Part shown: one piece after another, positions 1 to 11,931 of the stretch
Layout of the letters: each line of letters opens with the position of its first letter
Numbering within the stretch: the first letter of the stretch is position 1
Assembly: GCF_000264905.1 (NCBI RefSeq)
Contig: NW_006763132.1
Coordinates: 749,755-813,754 of the forward strand
Direction of reading: 5' to 3'
Length of the DNA: 64,000 nucleotides
From: Stereum hirsutum FP-91666 SS1
Taxonomy: Eukaryota; Basidiomycota; Agaricomycetes; Russulales; Stereaceae
Notes under the pieces: generated by a model
Databases searched by the model: none
What the model saw: the letters and a program-made list of their open reading frames with translations, nothing else
Told to the model about the DNA's origin: nothing
Translations under genes and position numbers: made by a program

Positions 1-1979
1 TTCTCCATGGGTTCAACTCAGAATTGCAACTGACTATCCTCACTCGTTTTCCGTGCGCACGTACCACAGGCTCGCTTTCGAAATTATGCACCTCTTGCAA
101 CTTCTTCATGATGGACTTTCGACCGCCCACCGACATTGTTCCCTCGTGGACAGGTCGGCCGGTCAGTCTACTTATGCAGCCTTACGAAATATGCGACGTT
201 ATGCGATGTCGATCATCCAGCTGCCTAGACAGTTAGGTTATCTTCCATCCCCCACCCATCCCACCCGAGTCATTCGTTTTCTACCTGCCATTCATTTCAC
301 CACCCTTGTTACCGCGCGGAATAGGCCCTGCTTTTTCTGTGTTGTGGCGAGGTCATACCTTCTTTTGTCCTTCCATCTCCCCCCGCTCGTTGGCTCTCGA
401 TTTTGATTATTCGAAATCTTTGGGCCACGAGCTTCGACGAACACCGTTCTTATGCAGATTGTTACTTGGACAACACGACGGACACGATATTCGATATCTA
501 CCACGACATGATTTCTCGTTCTCGGTTCCTTTTCTTTCTCCTCTTGTCTCTTTCTCTTTCTCGTCCGCGGTCTCTTTCTCTCACTTGCTCGCTTCATCGT
601 CCGTTTCTGCTTCTGCTTGTTTCCGGATCGGGTTTTCTTCTTCCTTTCATTTTCCTTGTTCCTTCTTTGGCTTCTTTCGTGGCACGTCCATTCGTTGGAG
701 CCTTTGGCTTCAATTCTTCGACGTCGTCGTTTCTCTTGTGTTATTAATTCCTTTATCTTGCCTTTTCCGTTTCCTTCTTTCACGTTTCAAAAGTCCGCGG
801 GTCTATCAGCCCTCGGCATCCCTCAATTCCTTCATTCCTGCTCCGCGTATCCTCTCCAGTCATTGTTTGTGGCTTCCCGTTGCTTTTTGGCTCGATCGTG
901 ATTTCTATGTGCCCGTTCCAGAGGCTTGTTAGGTCGTGGACGACTGACTGAATGTATATACGTGACGTCCGTTACGACACTTCGGGAAGTGCCTTCCTCC
1001 TCGTCTCGTTGATCTCGTCCGCCTTTCCCTTCAAGTTCTCATTCCTCTATCTCTTTTTCTTTTTTCCTTTTTTGACTTTTTCTTTTTTTCTACTTTTTGT
1101 TCCCGGCCCCTATGCAATCCCTTCTTCTCGTGTCTGGCTTCTCGTGTCTGAAGATTCGTTGACTCGTTATGATTCCGTGTTCCGTGTTCCATGCCTTTGC
1201 CCATGCTGCTCTTAGTTTCCTTCACCCCTTCATCGTCGTTGCATTCGCTCGTTACATACACTTACAGTGCTTGCGCTGATGTTTTTTGTTCGTGCGTCGT
1301 TTGTCGTCGTTTGTTGGTGGTGGTGGTACTTTGTGGTAGCTGAGCCGAAATATTTATCACTGACCGCTATACTCGCATTTTCTTTGGTGTGATTGTCGGT
1401 GGAGGTGGCTGTCTAGACTTTGTGTGAACTCAGAAGGAAGGATGAAGAACTCCAAGAGGACCCGAAGGAATGCTAGTTAGCTGTGCCACACGTCTGAACA
1501 TACTTGCGCCACAGTACCCCTGCCAATATATCGCATGTGATATCCTAGCGATATGCCAGTGGCTCGCCGAACACTTCGTCGTCTTTGCGCTACGCTCATG
1601 CAATCCCAATCCATCTATAATCATCCATCTAATCCGGCTTCTCTTTTGTTCAATTCGAAACATCGGGCAGCAAACAGCGCCGATTTCGTCCACTGACATT
1701 CGGCGCTTTGGACTCCATCTGCTTTAGAGTACTTAGGGCGCGAGGATGATTGTTGCACGGCACCGGCCTTTACGCTGCCCGGCTTTGCAAGACATCTTCC
1801 CCAACCAGTCACCGAGGTCCATCTATCTTCTGAGTTTGCCCCCGGCAGTACACCCTACCCACGGATACTGTTATATCAAGGTCCTCTTCGTCACCGAACC
1901 TTTCTACATCCACACCGCCATCAAGTAATCCTCGAATCATCCAACTGCTCCCTACAATTTCCTTCGTAAACGTCTAAAG
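1..1979. other. Intergenic, pyrimidine-rich, no gene recognised
   Basis: No convincing coding sequence. From about 300 to 1250 the + strand is strongly C/T biased with many TTCTC, CTTTT and TCGTT runs, so the open frames there are low-complexity on both strands and match no family I know. The stretch could be the 3' UTR or promoter of a gene outside the window. The last 150 bases before 1980 are the likely promoter and leader of the downstream reductase gene. Confidence 0.5.
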
Positions 1980-3844
1980 ATGAGCTCGCCCTCGGAATAC
2001 AAGCGCATTGTTCTCGCTGAACGCCCTGTGGGCGACATCGATGCAAAGACCTTCCGTCGTGAGCAGGTTTCGTTGAGCGAGTTGAAGCCGGGTGCGCATC
2101 AGGTATTGGTGAAGGTGAACTGGCTTTCAATTGGTGCGTGTTTCTTCATCTGTCTCCAACTTTGTTTAGTCGAGTAGCTAAAAAGTTCCTGCTATGTTTC
2201 TGCTGGGTGGTTGCAACAATCTTGTTGTGGACGCTTGTGGACGTTTGTGGATATTGTGTGCGCGTGACATAGATGCTGCTATGCGAGGCTGGCTGAAAGA
2301 CGTGAGGAGCTACGTCCCTCCCGTTCAAATCGGAGAGACTATGAGGTCGTCGGGGTTGGCAACTGTAGTCGAAGTCGGAGAGGGATGCGACTTGGTCAAG
2401 GGTGATATCGTCGCCTGTACACCTGGTCCGCCGCGCTCTTGCCCCTATCTCAGCTTCGGTGGTCATTGACTCTACGTTTGTTCTAGGGTGGACGGAATAC
2501 GCGAGGGTGAGCGACAAGGACGCGAGAAAGATCCAGTGAGTCGCTGCTAAGATAAATCCCAGTCAACCATGTGCATATGATTTTTTGTGGTGGGTGCTGA
2601 TCGGCACAACGTTGGCAGGATTCCTCCAGGTGCACAAGCACTCGACTTCCTTGGTCCTCTCGGGTTTACAGGTATGTTTCAGTCGCCACAGCTGGATACT
2701 TGTTTTACTGCTGGTGATAACATTGACTAACGGAACAAACACCATACAGGAATGACCGCATACTTCGTACGGCTCTTCCCCTTCTTCGCCATATAACTGC
2801 TTCAAACTTACACGCCGTGCGCTACACCGACAGGGTCTCTACGATGTCGGCCGCATCCAACCTGGAGAGACTCTCGTAGTCTCTGGCGCAGCTGGTGCCA
2901 CTGGCACCCTCGTCTGCCAGATGGGAAAGCGAAAAGGTGCGAAAGTGATCGCCATTGCGGGGTCGGCAGAGAAATGTGAGTGGTTGGAGAAGGATTTAGG
3001 TGTGGATAAGGCGATCAATTATAAGAGGTGCGGTCCTGACTCCACAAACCACCTCTCTCTGTCCCATCCGTCGCACCTGTGGTCGTTTGCTAACTTTGCT
3101 TTGAATATGAATGTCTGTGTTGTGGCGTTAATGTGGCGACGCGCTATAGCCCAACGTTCTTCGATGACTTCAAGAAACACGTCGGCTTCCTCGACGTCTT
3201 CTTCGACAATGTCGGTGGTGATATCCTCAATTTTGCGCTCACTAGATTGAACAAAGGAGCCAGGATCGCTCTCTGCGGTGCGATCTCAGATTATAGTGCG
3301 TATTTGCACTCCCTCCCTCCCTCCCTCCCTCACGCCCCATCTCGCTGGTTACGTGGTCTGGTTTCCGCTTCTTACCTATACTTACCGTGATTTTATCATC
3401 GTTAGATGCCGAGAAACCTAAGGGCCTCTCTGCATACATGAATCTCATCTCGCAGCGCGCCACACTCCAAGGATTCATCGTGTAAGCCCATTCTCCTCTC
3501 CAGCCCCACCCTCGTCAATGTACTGTCACTCATCTCTCCCCTCTTTTCCTTCCATTACTTTTGTCTGTGTCATCATAACAGCTTCGACTACGCCGCCCGT
3601 TACCCCGAAGCCGTCAAGGAAATCTCATCCTGGCTCGCGGACGGCTCCCTGAAGCGGAAATATCAGATCGTGGAAGGGCTGGATAAGGCGCCGGAGGCGA
3701 TGTCGATGCTTTATAGCGGCGGGAATACCGGGAAGCTGTACGTCCTCTTGCTCTCTCACAACTTGTAATTTGATGGAGAGCTTGTACTAATCGTTGTTAC
3801 GTAGGGTCGTGCATGTCGATGGTTTGACGGGGGCGAGACTCTGA
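1980..3844 (+). CDS. NADP-dependent oxidoreductase, leukotriene B4 12-hydroxydehydrogenase / prostaglandin reductase-like (MDR superfamily)
   Basis: Predicted 345-residue cytosolic NAD(P)H-dependent alkenal/one reductase of the zinc-free branch of the medium-chain dehydrogenase/reductase superfamily. Ten exons: 1980-2133, 2273-2425, 2487-2535, 2619-2671, 2750-2766, 2834-3027, 3150-3295, 3406-3481, 3582-3737 and 3805-3844. The spliced length is a multiple of three. The N-terminal GroES-like half carries the DAAMRGW motif typical of the family. The Rossmann half has the nucleotide-binding AAGATG loop, then DLGVDKAINYK, FFDNVGG and ARIALCGAIS. Length is usual for the family. Exon 5 is only 17 nt. 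The start at 1980 gives a family-like N terminus. The physiological substrate cannot be read from sequence; members reduce double bonds of enals, enones or eicosanoids. The next gene is another MDR protein but of a different subfamily, so this is not a simple tandem duplication. Confidence 0.93.
3311..3330 (+). repeat. CCCT microsatellite in an intron
   Basis: About four and a half tandem TCCC units lie inside the intron between exons 7 and 8 of the reductase gene. It is short and probably only a length-variable marker. Confidence 0.7.
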
Positions 3845-5020
3845 GCTCATCGGTTGTCGGTTCCAGGAGATGTTCGGCCAGATATATTATTGATTCCTGA
3901 AGTAAACGGCATTGCTTCCTGTTGTTGAATGTATAGTGTACCACGTACGATGGCTTTGTCGGACAGGAGTGTCGTTCATTGGAGCAGATTATATCAGAAC
4001 TGGGGTAGCGCTGCCTTCGTTAGCTGCAACCTTGCTCGGAAGGGGGCGGGGCTTATTCGATTTTCGACACGGTACGCTGTGTTGTCTATGTTAACCAGGG
4101 TCGTGTACTGTGCAGGGCTCGCGAATCGCATATACCAGTATGTGGTCTCAAATTAATAGCATCACCGGAAGGAAAGGAATGGTACATTGCATACAGTATT
4201 TACATTACATCCAAGCTAAGTTCAGAGCGGAGCTGAGTCTGAACTACGATCCGGCACTGGCCGTAGTATATGGTGAACTTGAAGACTCGGAGTTGCCGCC
4301 GAGAGTCCTCCTCCGCGTCGCTCTCTAGCTCGAAGACTCTACTCAGCTTCATACACTTTTCAGCCATGTTTCCTAGGATAGTTTGATCATGAAACTGGCC
4401 TTGTGAACTTCTCCTTCCCAGTAAGTTCATGTTGCCGCAGTCTGTTCACGGTGCAGCTATTAATAGGGTAACCACTGAGTATCTACAGTTCTACTCAACG
4501 GCGCCCGGGAGTGCAATGGACATTGCTGTCGCAGTTACGCTGTCATGATGTCGTCTGTCCTGTAGATTCTGAATCAGTCGCACGGATTGCGCCCGTGTGG
4601 TCCTGAAGTGATCCATTGGAAGACTTCGATGGACAATTGTAGTAGCGGTCCGTGCCATTAATTTTGTTGAATGACTAAGGCCAGCGTTGCCTGTGTCCTC
4701 CTTGAGGATGACAAGGAGTCTGGATTCCGTGTTGTCTTTTTGTGCTCCCTAGGCCATGTATGTTGTTCCATCGTAAGACTCAGACAGATATCGGAGTCAT
4801 GTGGATATCCTGTTGCCCAGCCTGTTCATGGCCCGTGACTCATCAGTTGAACATGCTTTAGATCTGTGGATATCTCATCCACACAACATCCCGAGCGCCG
4901 CAACATACTACGCATTATCTATGTCTTCATATATCATGCTGCTGCCCAGCTTACTTCCGAGCTGTATCTCTCTTTTCTCCAGCATCCGTTTCTATCCGCA
5001 CACCGACTTGATCCCTCCCC
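3845..5020. other. Intergenic between two MDR genes
   Basis: About 1.2 kb with no supported gene. It holds the 3' UTR of the upstream reductase and the promoter of the next one. The last 150 bases are rich in C/T, as is common before fungal starts. No repeat or RNA gene was recognised. Confidence 0.6.
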
Positions 5021-6296
5021 ATGACTTCCTCGGTTCACAAGGCGCTCTTGGTTCTAGAGAAGGGTGGACCACCCACGGTCGGTACACGCCCAACTCCTAA
5101 GCCGAGCAAAGATCAGATTCTGGTCAAGGTCTCCGCGACTGCTTTGAATCCCGTCGACGCATACATGGCTCTCACAGGACTTTTCATTCAATCTTACCCT
5201 GCCATGTTCGGGTGCGATGCAGCGGGCATCGTAGAGGAGGTTGGCGAGGATGTCAAGGCGTTTGCCAAAGGAGACAGAGTGTAGGCAGTATCTCTCCATC
5301 ACGCTTGAATCATGGTTGACACCGCAGCGCAGTTTGTTCGCGGGCGACTTCAAGCCAGATATGCATACTTTCCAGGAATATGCACTCGCCCATGCATCAA
5401 CGTCCTGCAAGGCAAGTTGCCACGATCAGTCTTGCGACGTATATTCTCCGTTGCTTATGGTGTTAATGGTAGATACCTGCAAATATGACATTTGAGGAAG
5501 CTTCGACGATCCCCCTCGTCCTCGGCACCGCAGCCGTAGGAATGTACGGGGTGCTGAAGACGCCACATGGAGGGGCGGGTCTCGTAGCGCCTTGGGTAGA
5601 GGGTGGTAGGAACAAATATCATAACGAGCCTGCGATTGTTATAGGAGGCGCAAGCGGCGTTGGTCAGTGTGGTGAGTGATTGAAACCAGGCTTGGCCTCT
5701 CTGAAGAACCTATGCCGACTCGAGCTGACGTACTTCAATGCAAAGCAATTCAGCTGGCGAAAATGTCAGGATTCAACCCAATCATCACCAGCGCCTCCTC
5801 CCACAACACAGCGTACTGCGAAACGGCGGGTGCGACTCACGTCATCGACTACCAGAAGACTCCTTACGGGCCAGCCTTCGTCGAGGCTGTCTCTGCCATC
5901 ACGACCGCTCCGATCAAGTTCATCTACGATGCCATAAGCGCTGAGGCCTCACAAACCACTTGCTGGTCCATTCTCGCCCCGGGTGGGAAGTTGGTCGTCG
6001 CAAGCCCTATTACCTCCAAAAATATAGGAGAACCCGGTGTCGAGGACAAAGACGGAAGGAGGGTCATCACCGTTTTTGGAAGTGTGCACAGTGATGAAGT
6101 GGGAGGAGATGTGCAGCTTGGGAAGAGCTTGTACACCGCGCTGGAGACGATGTTGAGAGACGGTGACATCAAGCCGAGTAAGGTCGAGGTGCTTCCAGGA
6201 GGGTTGAGCGGCCTCCCGGAAGGATTTGCGAGGTTGATGGCTAAGAAGATCAGTGGGGCTAAAATGGTCGTGAGGGTTGCGGACACACCGAAGTGA
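5021..6296 (+). CDS. Zinc-binding-dehydrogenase-like enoyl reductase (MDR superfamily, trans-enoyl reductase / ToxD-like)
   Basis: Predicted 362-residue NAD(P)H-dependent reductase. Exons 5021-5280, 5333-5411, 5473-5671 and 5746-6296 join in frame. The first exon encodes the GroES-like fold (LNPVDAYMA, FGCDAAGIVEEVG). The third carries the hinge EEASTIPLVLGTAAVGMY and the cofactor loop GGASGVGQC. The last exon holds the remaining Rossmann fold (AGATHVIDY, FIYDAIS, GGKLVVASP). The pattern matches fungal 'zinc-binding dehydrogenase' proteins that resemble trans-acting enoyl reductases of secondary metabolism but lack a structural-zinc cysteine cluster. No polyketide synthase or other biosynthetic gene is near, so a pathway role cannot be assigned. 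The second intron (5412-5472) appears to use a GC donor (AAG|gcaagt) with a normal AG acceptor; the frame needs this junction. Confidence 0.92.
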
Positions 6297-7063
6297 TCAC
6301 TGATCTCATCCTTCTTTGGTATCGTCTTCTTCCGGATAATTTTTCGTGTACTTCTAATATTTATACAAGACCCACGATCCCGAGAATGTGAGCTGTGAGC
6401 CGTGCGGCTCGACGTTCTGCGTGGCAGGCGCAGGAGACGAATGACCCACGCGACTGGTCGTCTCGAGCACGCAGCTAGACTTCAGGGGATGCAAAAAACC
6501 TTGAAGCAAGGTAACGTATAAATACGGATCACAGTTTAGGGCACGCAGACCATATAGGAAACAAGCTCCAGCAACCAGCACTATGGGGACACTGATTGCC
6601 ATTGACGAGAAGAGGGAAAAAGCAATACATTTATTTAAGGTTAATAAAAGTAATCGTACCGGCTAGCATGCCTGTTGCCAAAGACTGTACAGTGCATAGA
6701 GAAGATTGTAGAACACGGCGTGTCATGATCGAGGGTGAGGTAGGTATACAAAGAAAGAGAACACAAATATAGGAGGAGAAGAGGTAAGAAATCAAGATTG
6801 ATACAGGCAGGTCCTGAGCTAGGGATGTTTCAGCAGTCTTAGATCTACGCACAACGGTGAGGATTCAGGGTACAGTACACGTACACGTACGTCAGAGCGA
6901 TTCGTTCTGTCCGCCGTCCAATCAGATATTCAGGGCAACAACTGAGAAAATTTCGCCAAAGATCAAATCCTAGATAGACCGAACCACAGACAATGACGAC
7001 AAACCTCGCAAGCTCGCCTCTTCTACCACAACGACGCACGCGCCTCTCACCACCCAATCCACC
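6297..7063. other. Convergent intergenic region
   Basis: This 767-base gap holds the 3' ends of the + strand reductase and the - strand RhoGEF. No coding or RNA feature was recognised. A short ACGTACACGTACACGTACG alternation lies near 6876-6895. Confidence 0.55.
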
Positions 7064-10000
7064 TCAAACAACATCCCAATCATCCCAATACACCTCCGCA
7101 TTCCCGCCCGCCGGCGTCGGCGTCCGCATGATCTCCCTTGTCATCACCACTTCCACCACCTTCTCGCTCGTCCCCAGCCTATCGTCCTTCTCTCCCTTCA
7201 TCGCCACCAACAACGGCTCCTCCTTCACCTTCGACGACTCCTTCTCTCTTGTGGGAGCACCGGCGTTCAACAACCGGATCTCCTTCCCCTCCATCACTTG
7301 GACCAACCTTCCAGAGACGAGATGACGGATCTCGATGAAGTCTGAGGAGAAGAGGAGGAGGTGACCGTCCCGGAGGGCGTAGTGCGAGACCTTGGATTCC
7401 CAGCGGATGTAGCCCGAGCGACGGGCGGGTTCGCCGTGTTTGGTGATATAGCAGCCGATGTCTGTACGCATAAATAGGGCAAACGACAGTCAGGACGCGA
7501 GGGGATTAGCAGAGTAGACGCGAGTGGATTACGTAGCGAGTAATGAGGGAGAGAAGGGAGGGGGAAGAGGAGGGAGAAAGGGAAAGGGAAACAAACGTAC
7601 CTTCGTAAATGACCAAAAGCTCCGCCGTGTCCGATTTGACGAGTCCGAGCACTCTAGACTTGTCCGCCCTGCTCTTAAGCGTGTTCATCGGCATGTTCAT
7701 CGGTGCGTCGGTAAAGTCAGGTACGATAGTATTCTGCGTGCTCGAGAAACTGCAGTGTACGAACCGTAAGCAAGGATCAGGTAGAGAGGAGAGGACAAAG
7801 CATGGGAAGAAAGGTGGTGGTACGTACTTTGTCGGGTGCACGATGATGATGCCTTTCTCCGTGCACACTCCGATATTCTTCGACAGAAACACGACGTCAT
7901 ACGCGTCTCTCGGCGCTACGAACGACTGAGGCTGAAAACAGTTTGAATCACACAAATAAGAATGAGCACAGCACCCTAACGTCGATAATTTCGTGATCTC
8001 TCAAAGGACTCACCGATCCAAAAGACCTGAACCCGCCCCTTCCCCTCGCCTGCCCGCCCCCCTTCGCACCAGCACTCGCACTCGTCGTCAACCCCATCCC
8101 CATCTCCATCTCCGGCCCCTTCACCGGCTCCAGTGCAAACACCGTAACCTGCAAAAAGCTCTTAATCGCATAGACAACGACCGTCCGTGCGCTGATCGCC
8201 CCGACCCTCACAAACATGATCTTCCCCTCGTTGCCCGCCACGCGCTCGAGGCGTTTCGTGAGCGAGGACGTGGGCGCGGTTTCGTCGATATTGGAGAGGG
8301 CGACTTGGGCGAGGAGAGAGAGAGGGAGGGAGAGGAGTTGGGCATCGACGTGTAGGAGGAGGCGGTTGAAGTCTTGTAGGGCGAACATGGAGGGGACGGA
8401 GGGGAAGGGGAGCGCTTTGCGGTAGGCTTTTTTTTTGCCATTACCATTTCGTGGGGTAATTAGCCATAGGGGATAAAGAACGTGGGAGAGAATGTGTAAC
8501 GCACTGGATGAGCCAAATAGACCGACGAAGATACCGTTGGCCGCGCCGACGACTATGAAACTTCGCCCACCGCTATCTACAGCGAACGTTAGCGAACTCG
8601 ATGAAGTGAAGTCCGGGCGTTTAAGAAAAGACGACGTACGAAAATGAGCGGCACAGCTCACCCGTCCGGTGAAGAACGTCCCCGGTTGCGCGGCCACTCT
8701 CAACGAAATGACCCTGAAAAACCCATCATTCACGACCTGCGGCGCGAACACCTACGAACCCGCACCCAACCTCTCAGTCAGTACCACCGTCCACCCTCAA
8801 GGAATGAACCGATCGTACACTCAACACTCACCATATTTGACTCCCCTCTAACCTTCCGAATGCCGACCGCATCCACCAACGCATCCCTCCACCTCCTCCT
8901 CGCGCCCTCGCTCCCCACATAAACCGTATACCTCCTCGTAGTCCGCGCAGCCGCGTGCCAGACCGTGAACGGGTATATTTCCTGCCTGTTGGAGCTCCCT
9001 GATATGCTGGCGAGGAAGGATCCACCGACACCGACGGAGCTAGAGTCTGGGCGTCTGGAGCGGGTGGTTGAGGGGTCGGAGAAAGAGCCTAGGCGGAGGT
9101 ATTCGACGGGGATGGGCTAGTGGGACGAGAGATGTGAATAAAGGATACACAGAGTAAGATTTGAGGTCGATGGAGTTGTGGATGAGAGTGCTTACGCGAG
9201 AGACGACGAGCCGCTTGATCGTTCCTGTCGGTCGGATTTCCTCCTTGAGGATCAATACTATCATATAGCAATTTCGTGAGCTGGATAAAAGCCGAGGAGA
9301 GTCACGTCACCCACGATAATTGTCGAACAGAGCGAAAAGGAGATCATTCCAATTATGCCAGCTATCCCCCACTCTGCGCGCCACGGGCCCCGAATGGATC
9401 AACGTCCGACTATCGTCGTACAGATCCATATCCTACTCATATCAATGAGCGCTGCGACTTATACAGGAAGGAAGGATGGGCTATGCAGCGACGTACGATG
9501 ATCTCTCCCTTCGAATACACCAAACTCTCCGAAATATCCCAAAACTTCACCTTACTCTCCGCAACCTCAATCCCGGGCTGTGTGCTCTTAATCAAATCGC
9601 CAAGAACACTCAACACGAGCGGGATCTCCTCCATATCCGGATGGTCCACCTCCGTCACTTTCATTATCCTCTCCAACAGCAGTCTGAGGCGCGGAAGTCG
9701 TGTGATGGGACGGGAGAGTAAGGTTTTGAGGTCGCGTTTGCGGAGGCGCGGGTCGGAGAAGCAGCGGTGAAGGAAACCTTCGTAGTGTGGGCTGCGCTTG
9801 AGTTCTTTGCGGTGATGTTCGAGGGCGATGGGGGAGTGTTTGATATAGGTTTCGTATTCGGGCATGAAGAGGAGGGCATCTGGAGGGAAGGAAGCGCAAT
9901 GCGTACGTAAGATAATGACAGGGGCAAAAAGATGCGAATGAAGAGAAGAGGGGGAAAGGAGGGAAAGAAGAGATATGCATGCGTACTGTCGAGAACGATG

Positions 10001-11331
10001 TCTGCTATGGATTGGATGAGAGGATGTTGGTCGCGCTGACGGGCGAATAGAGAGCCGAGCATGCGTTCGTGATGCGTAAGGATGGAGGGGAGATTACCGA
10101 AGACCTCTTTGATAAAACCTTTCAGCCGTTCTCGAGGTTCGATCACAGGTGGTCGTGCATTCTTGAGTCCGTCTATGAATACCTGTCAAACCCATGGTCA
10201 GCTTCTGGGTACCACACGCTCCTAGATCGCCCATGACGAGTTATTACCTCCTTGACCAGCGCCAGGTCATCGACATAATCTTTCTCTGCGGTGAATACCT
10301 CGAACATCGCAGACTGTCGTTCAACTTCGTGCTTGCCAAGGGCTTCTTGGGCTTGTGGGGGTACGAAACGATACCACGACTGATCTTTCTCTGGGACACG
10401 ACCAGCTTGGAATTGGCGGAGGCCTTCTTCGGATTCGAGACTGGTGCAATACAGTATCAGCTGAAGAACATAAGGCATTGCAGTGGGCCACATGTTCGGT
10501 GTGGCCCAGATAGGGGGAGGCGTGTCCGTGGGTGCTGAGGACATGTCCTCCTCAGCCGGATTTTCGCAATAGTATCAGAAAATTAGACCCTCAAGGCCAT
10601 CGCTTGGTCGAATTAAGAAGAATAGCCCTCGTCCCAACATTGTGAGGGGAGACACACCATGGGCCACACTCTCGCCACTATCCTCTACCACCGCAAAAGA
10701 CGATAACAGAATATTGTACACATACCTAACAGCACCTAACTCTTCCGATGTAGCTTCCGTAGATGGCTGAAGGAAAGCAAATGGTGACAGTCAAGATAGT
10801 GTGGCCCAAGGAGCAGGCAGAATGACGCACATCGGGTGCAAAACTAGAGCTGCTGAAGCTTGCGACAGACGAGTAGGGAGAAGAGTCTGCTGGAGGTATG
10901 GGCCCGACATCGCTCTTCGATTGTCGATGCCCTTGTATGGATGGCCGTCCGCCATAGGGACCTGGCGAAGCCTGCACAGATGGAGTATGCTGAATGTGTG
11001 GCTCCGGGAAAGCATAGACCGCGTTCTGCGGCGAGAAGGAACTCGTCGAGCGTGGTCGCTGTGCGTCTGGATAATAAATATTCGTGTATAGTCTTGACGA
11101 GTCCTGTTCAGGGCTAGCTATAGGCAGTCTGTTGACTGGGGTCGTGTGGTCATAATCATCGGTGGATTGATAGAAAGTGTCGGACGAGTCGTGAGCCTGG
11201 CCGTTCAGCTCGAAGGAGTACGATGCCCACGACGTCCGCTGTGGGCTGACGATCTCTGGGCGACGTGCGCCTTGGGGGATGTTGAGCTGAGGATGTGGCC
11301 TGGCCGATGTCGAGGGCAGCGTCGGCGTCAT
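7064..11331 (-). CDS. Rho guanine nucleotide exchange factor, DH-PH-CNH (Rom1/Rom2-like)
   Basis: Multi-exon gene for a Rho1-type exchange factor that would activate Rho GTPase in cell-wall integrity and polarity signalling. Exon 1 (11331-10831) encodes a 167-residue Ser/Pro/Tyr-rich disordered N terminus. Downstream exons encode the DH domain (about 10544-9480; RQSAMFEVFTAEKDYVDDL at its start, then SRPITRLPRLRLLLERIMK). The PH domain follows (about 9470-8830; SRPIPVEYLRLGSF, YPFTVWHAAARTTRRYTVY). The C-terminal citron homology (CNH) domain ends with a TGA at 7064. One clean junction is at 10248/10182 (VKE|VFIDGL) and another joins LD|NALLFMPE. No DEP domain is seen, although many fungal Rom2 proteins have one. 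The protein looks shorter than yeast Rom2. The junction between the N-terminal part and the DH exon (10545-10830) is not resolved. Confidence 0.92.
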
Positions 11332-11931
11332 GGCTGAGAACAGAACACTCTGCTCGCGGCATTCTCCAGACCCGCTTTTCTTCCTTCCACCACCGCAGGC
11401 TCATCGCCATCGTCGAGCTCGGCTCCCTTTTTCGTAAGTCTTTTCGCTCGCTGCGCTAGCTTTCCCCCCTTTAAGATTACACTGGCTGTCTCACAGCTTT
11501 TTTTTTGCGAGCACACCGCTTTGTGTTGCCAGACGAGAGTGGAGTCCGTGGGGCTGCTTTTTCAATTCTTGTCCGGAATTGGAATTTCGTCTTGTGTCAT
11601 ACGAGTGTTCAGGATATTGTGAGATATGGCCGCCACTCACATCTTTTTGCGAGGAAAGTAGACGTGTTTGAGAAGAAAGTGCCGCACTGTCCTCATGGCT
11701 AGAAAAGCGTGTCAACTTTTGGACGCGTTTTACCACATGATTTCAACCCATATACTCATTCTGATTGGGTGTGAGGCAGCCAGTGAAACTTCCTTGTACG
11801 CAATCCAAACTGACCATTCACATTTTTGTAGATCCTGGCGCTCTAAAAAGTCTCCAAGCTGGATTTTCCAGGTGAGAATTACCGATCGCCTATCACATCC
11901 CATCTCTCAGTCCTTCTCCCACACCCAGTAC
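11332..11931. promoter_or_regulatory. Divergent promoter region between RhoGEF and the low-complexity gene
   Basis: About 600 bases separate two divergent starts, so both promoters must lie here. Two T-rich runs are visible (around 11498-11507 and 11642-11650). An in-frame ATG at 11695 could extend the downstream protein by 79 residues, but the composition there does not resemble the rest of that protein. Confidence 0.5.

Noticed and set aside
3845..6296. The two MDR reductases as a tandem duplicate or biosynthetic cluster
   Set aside because: They belong to different subfamilies with different intron positions, and no synthase, transporter or regulator of a cluster is nearby.
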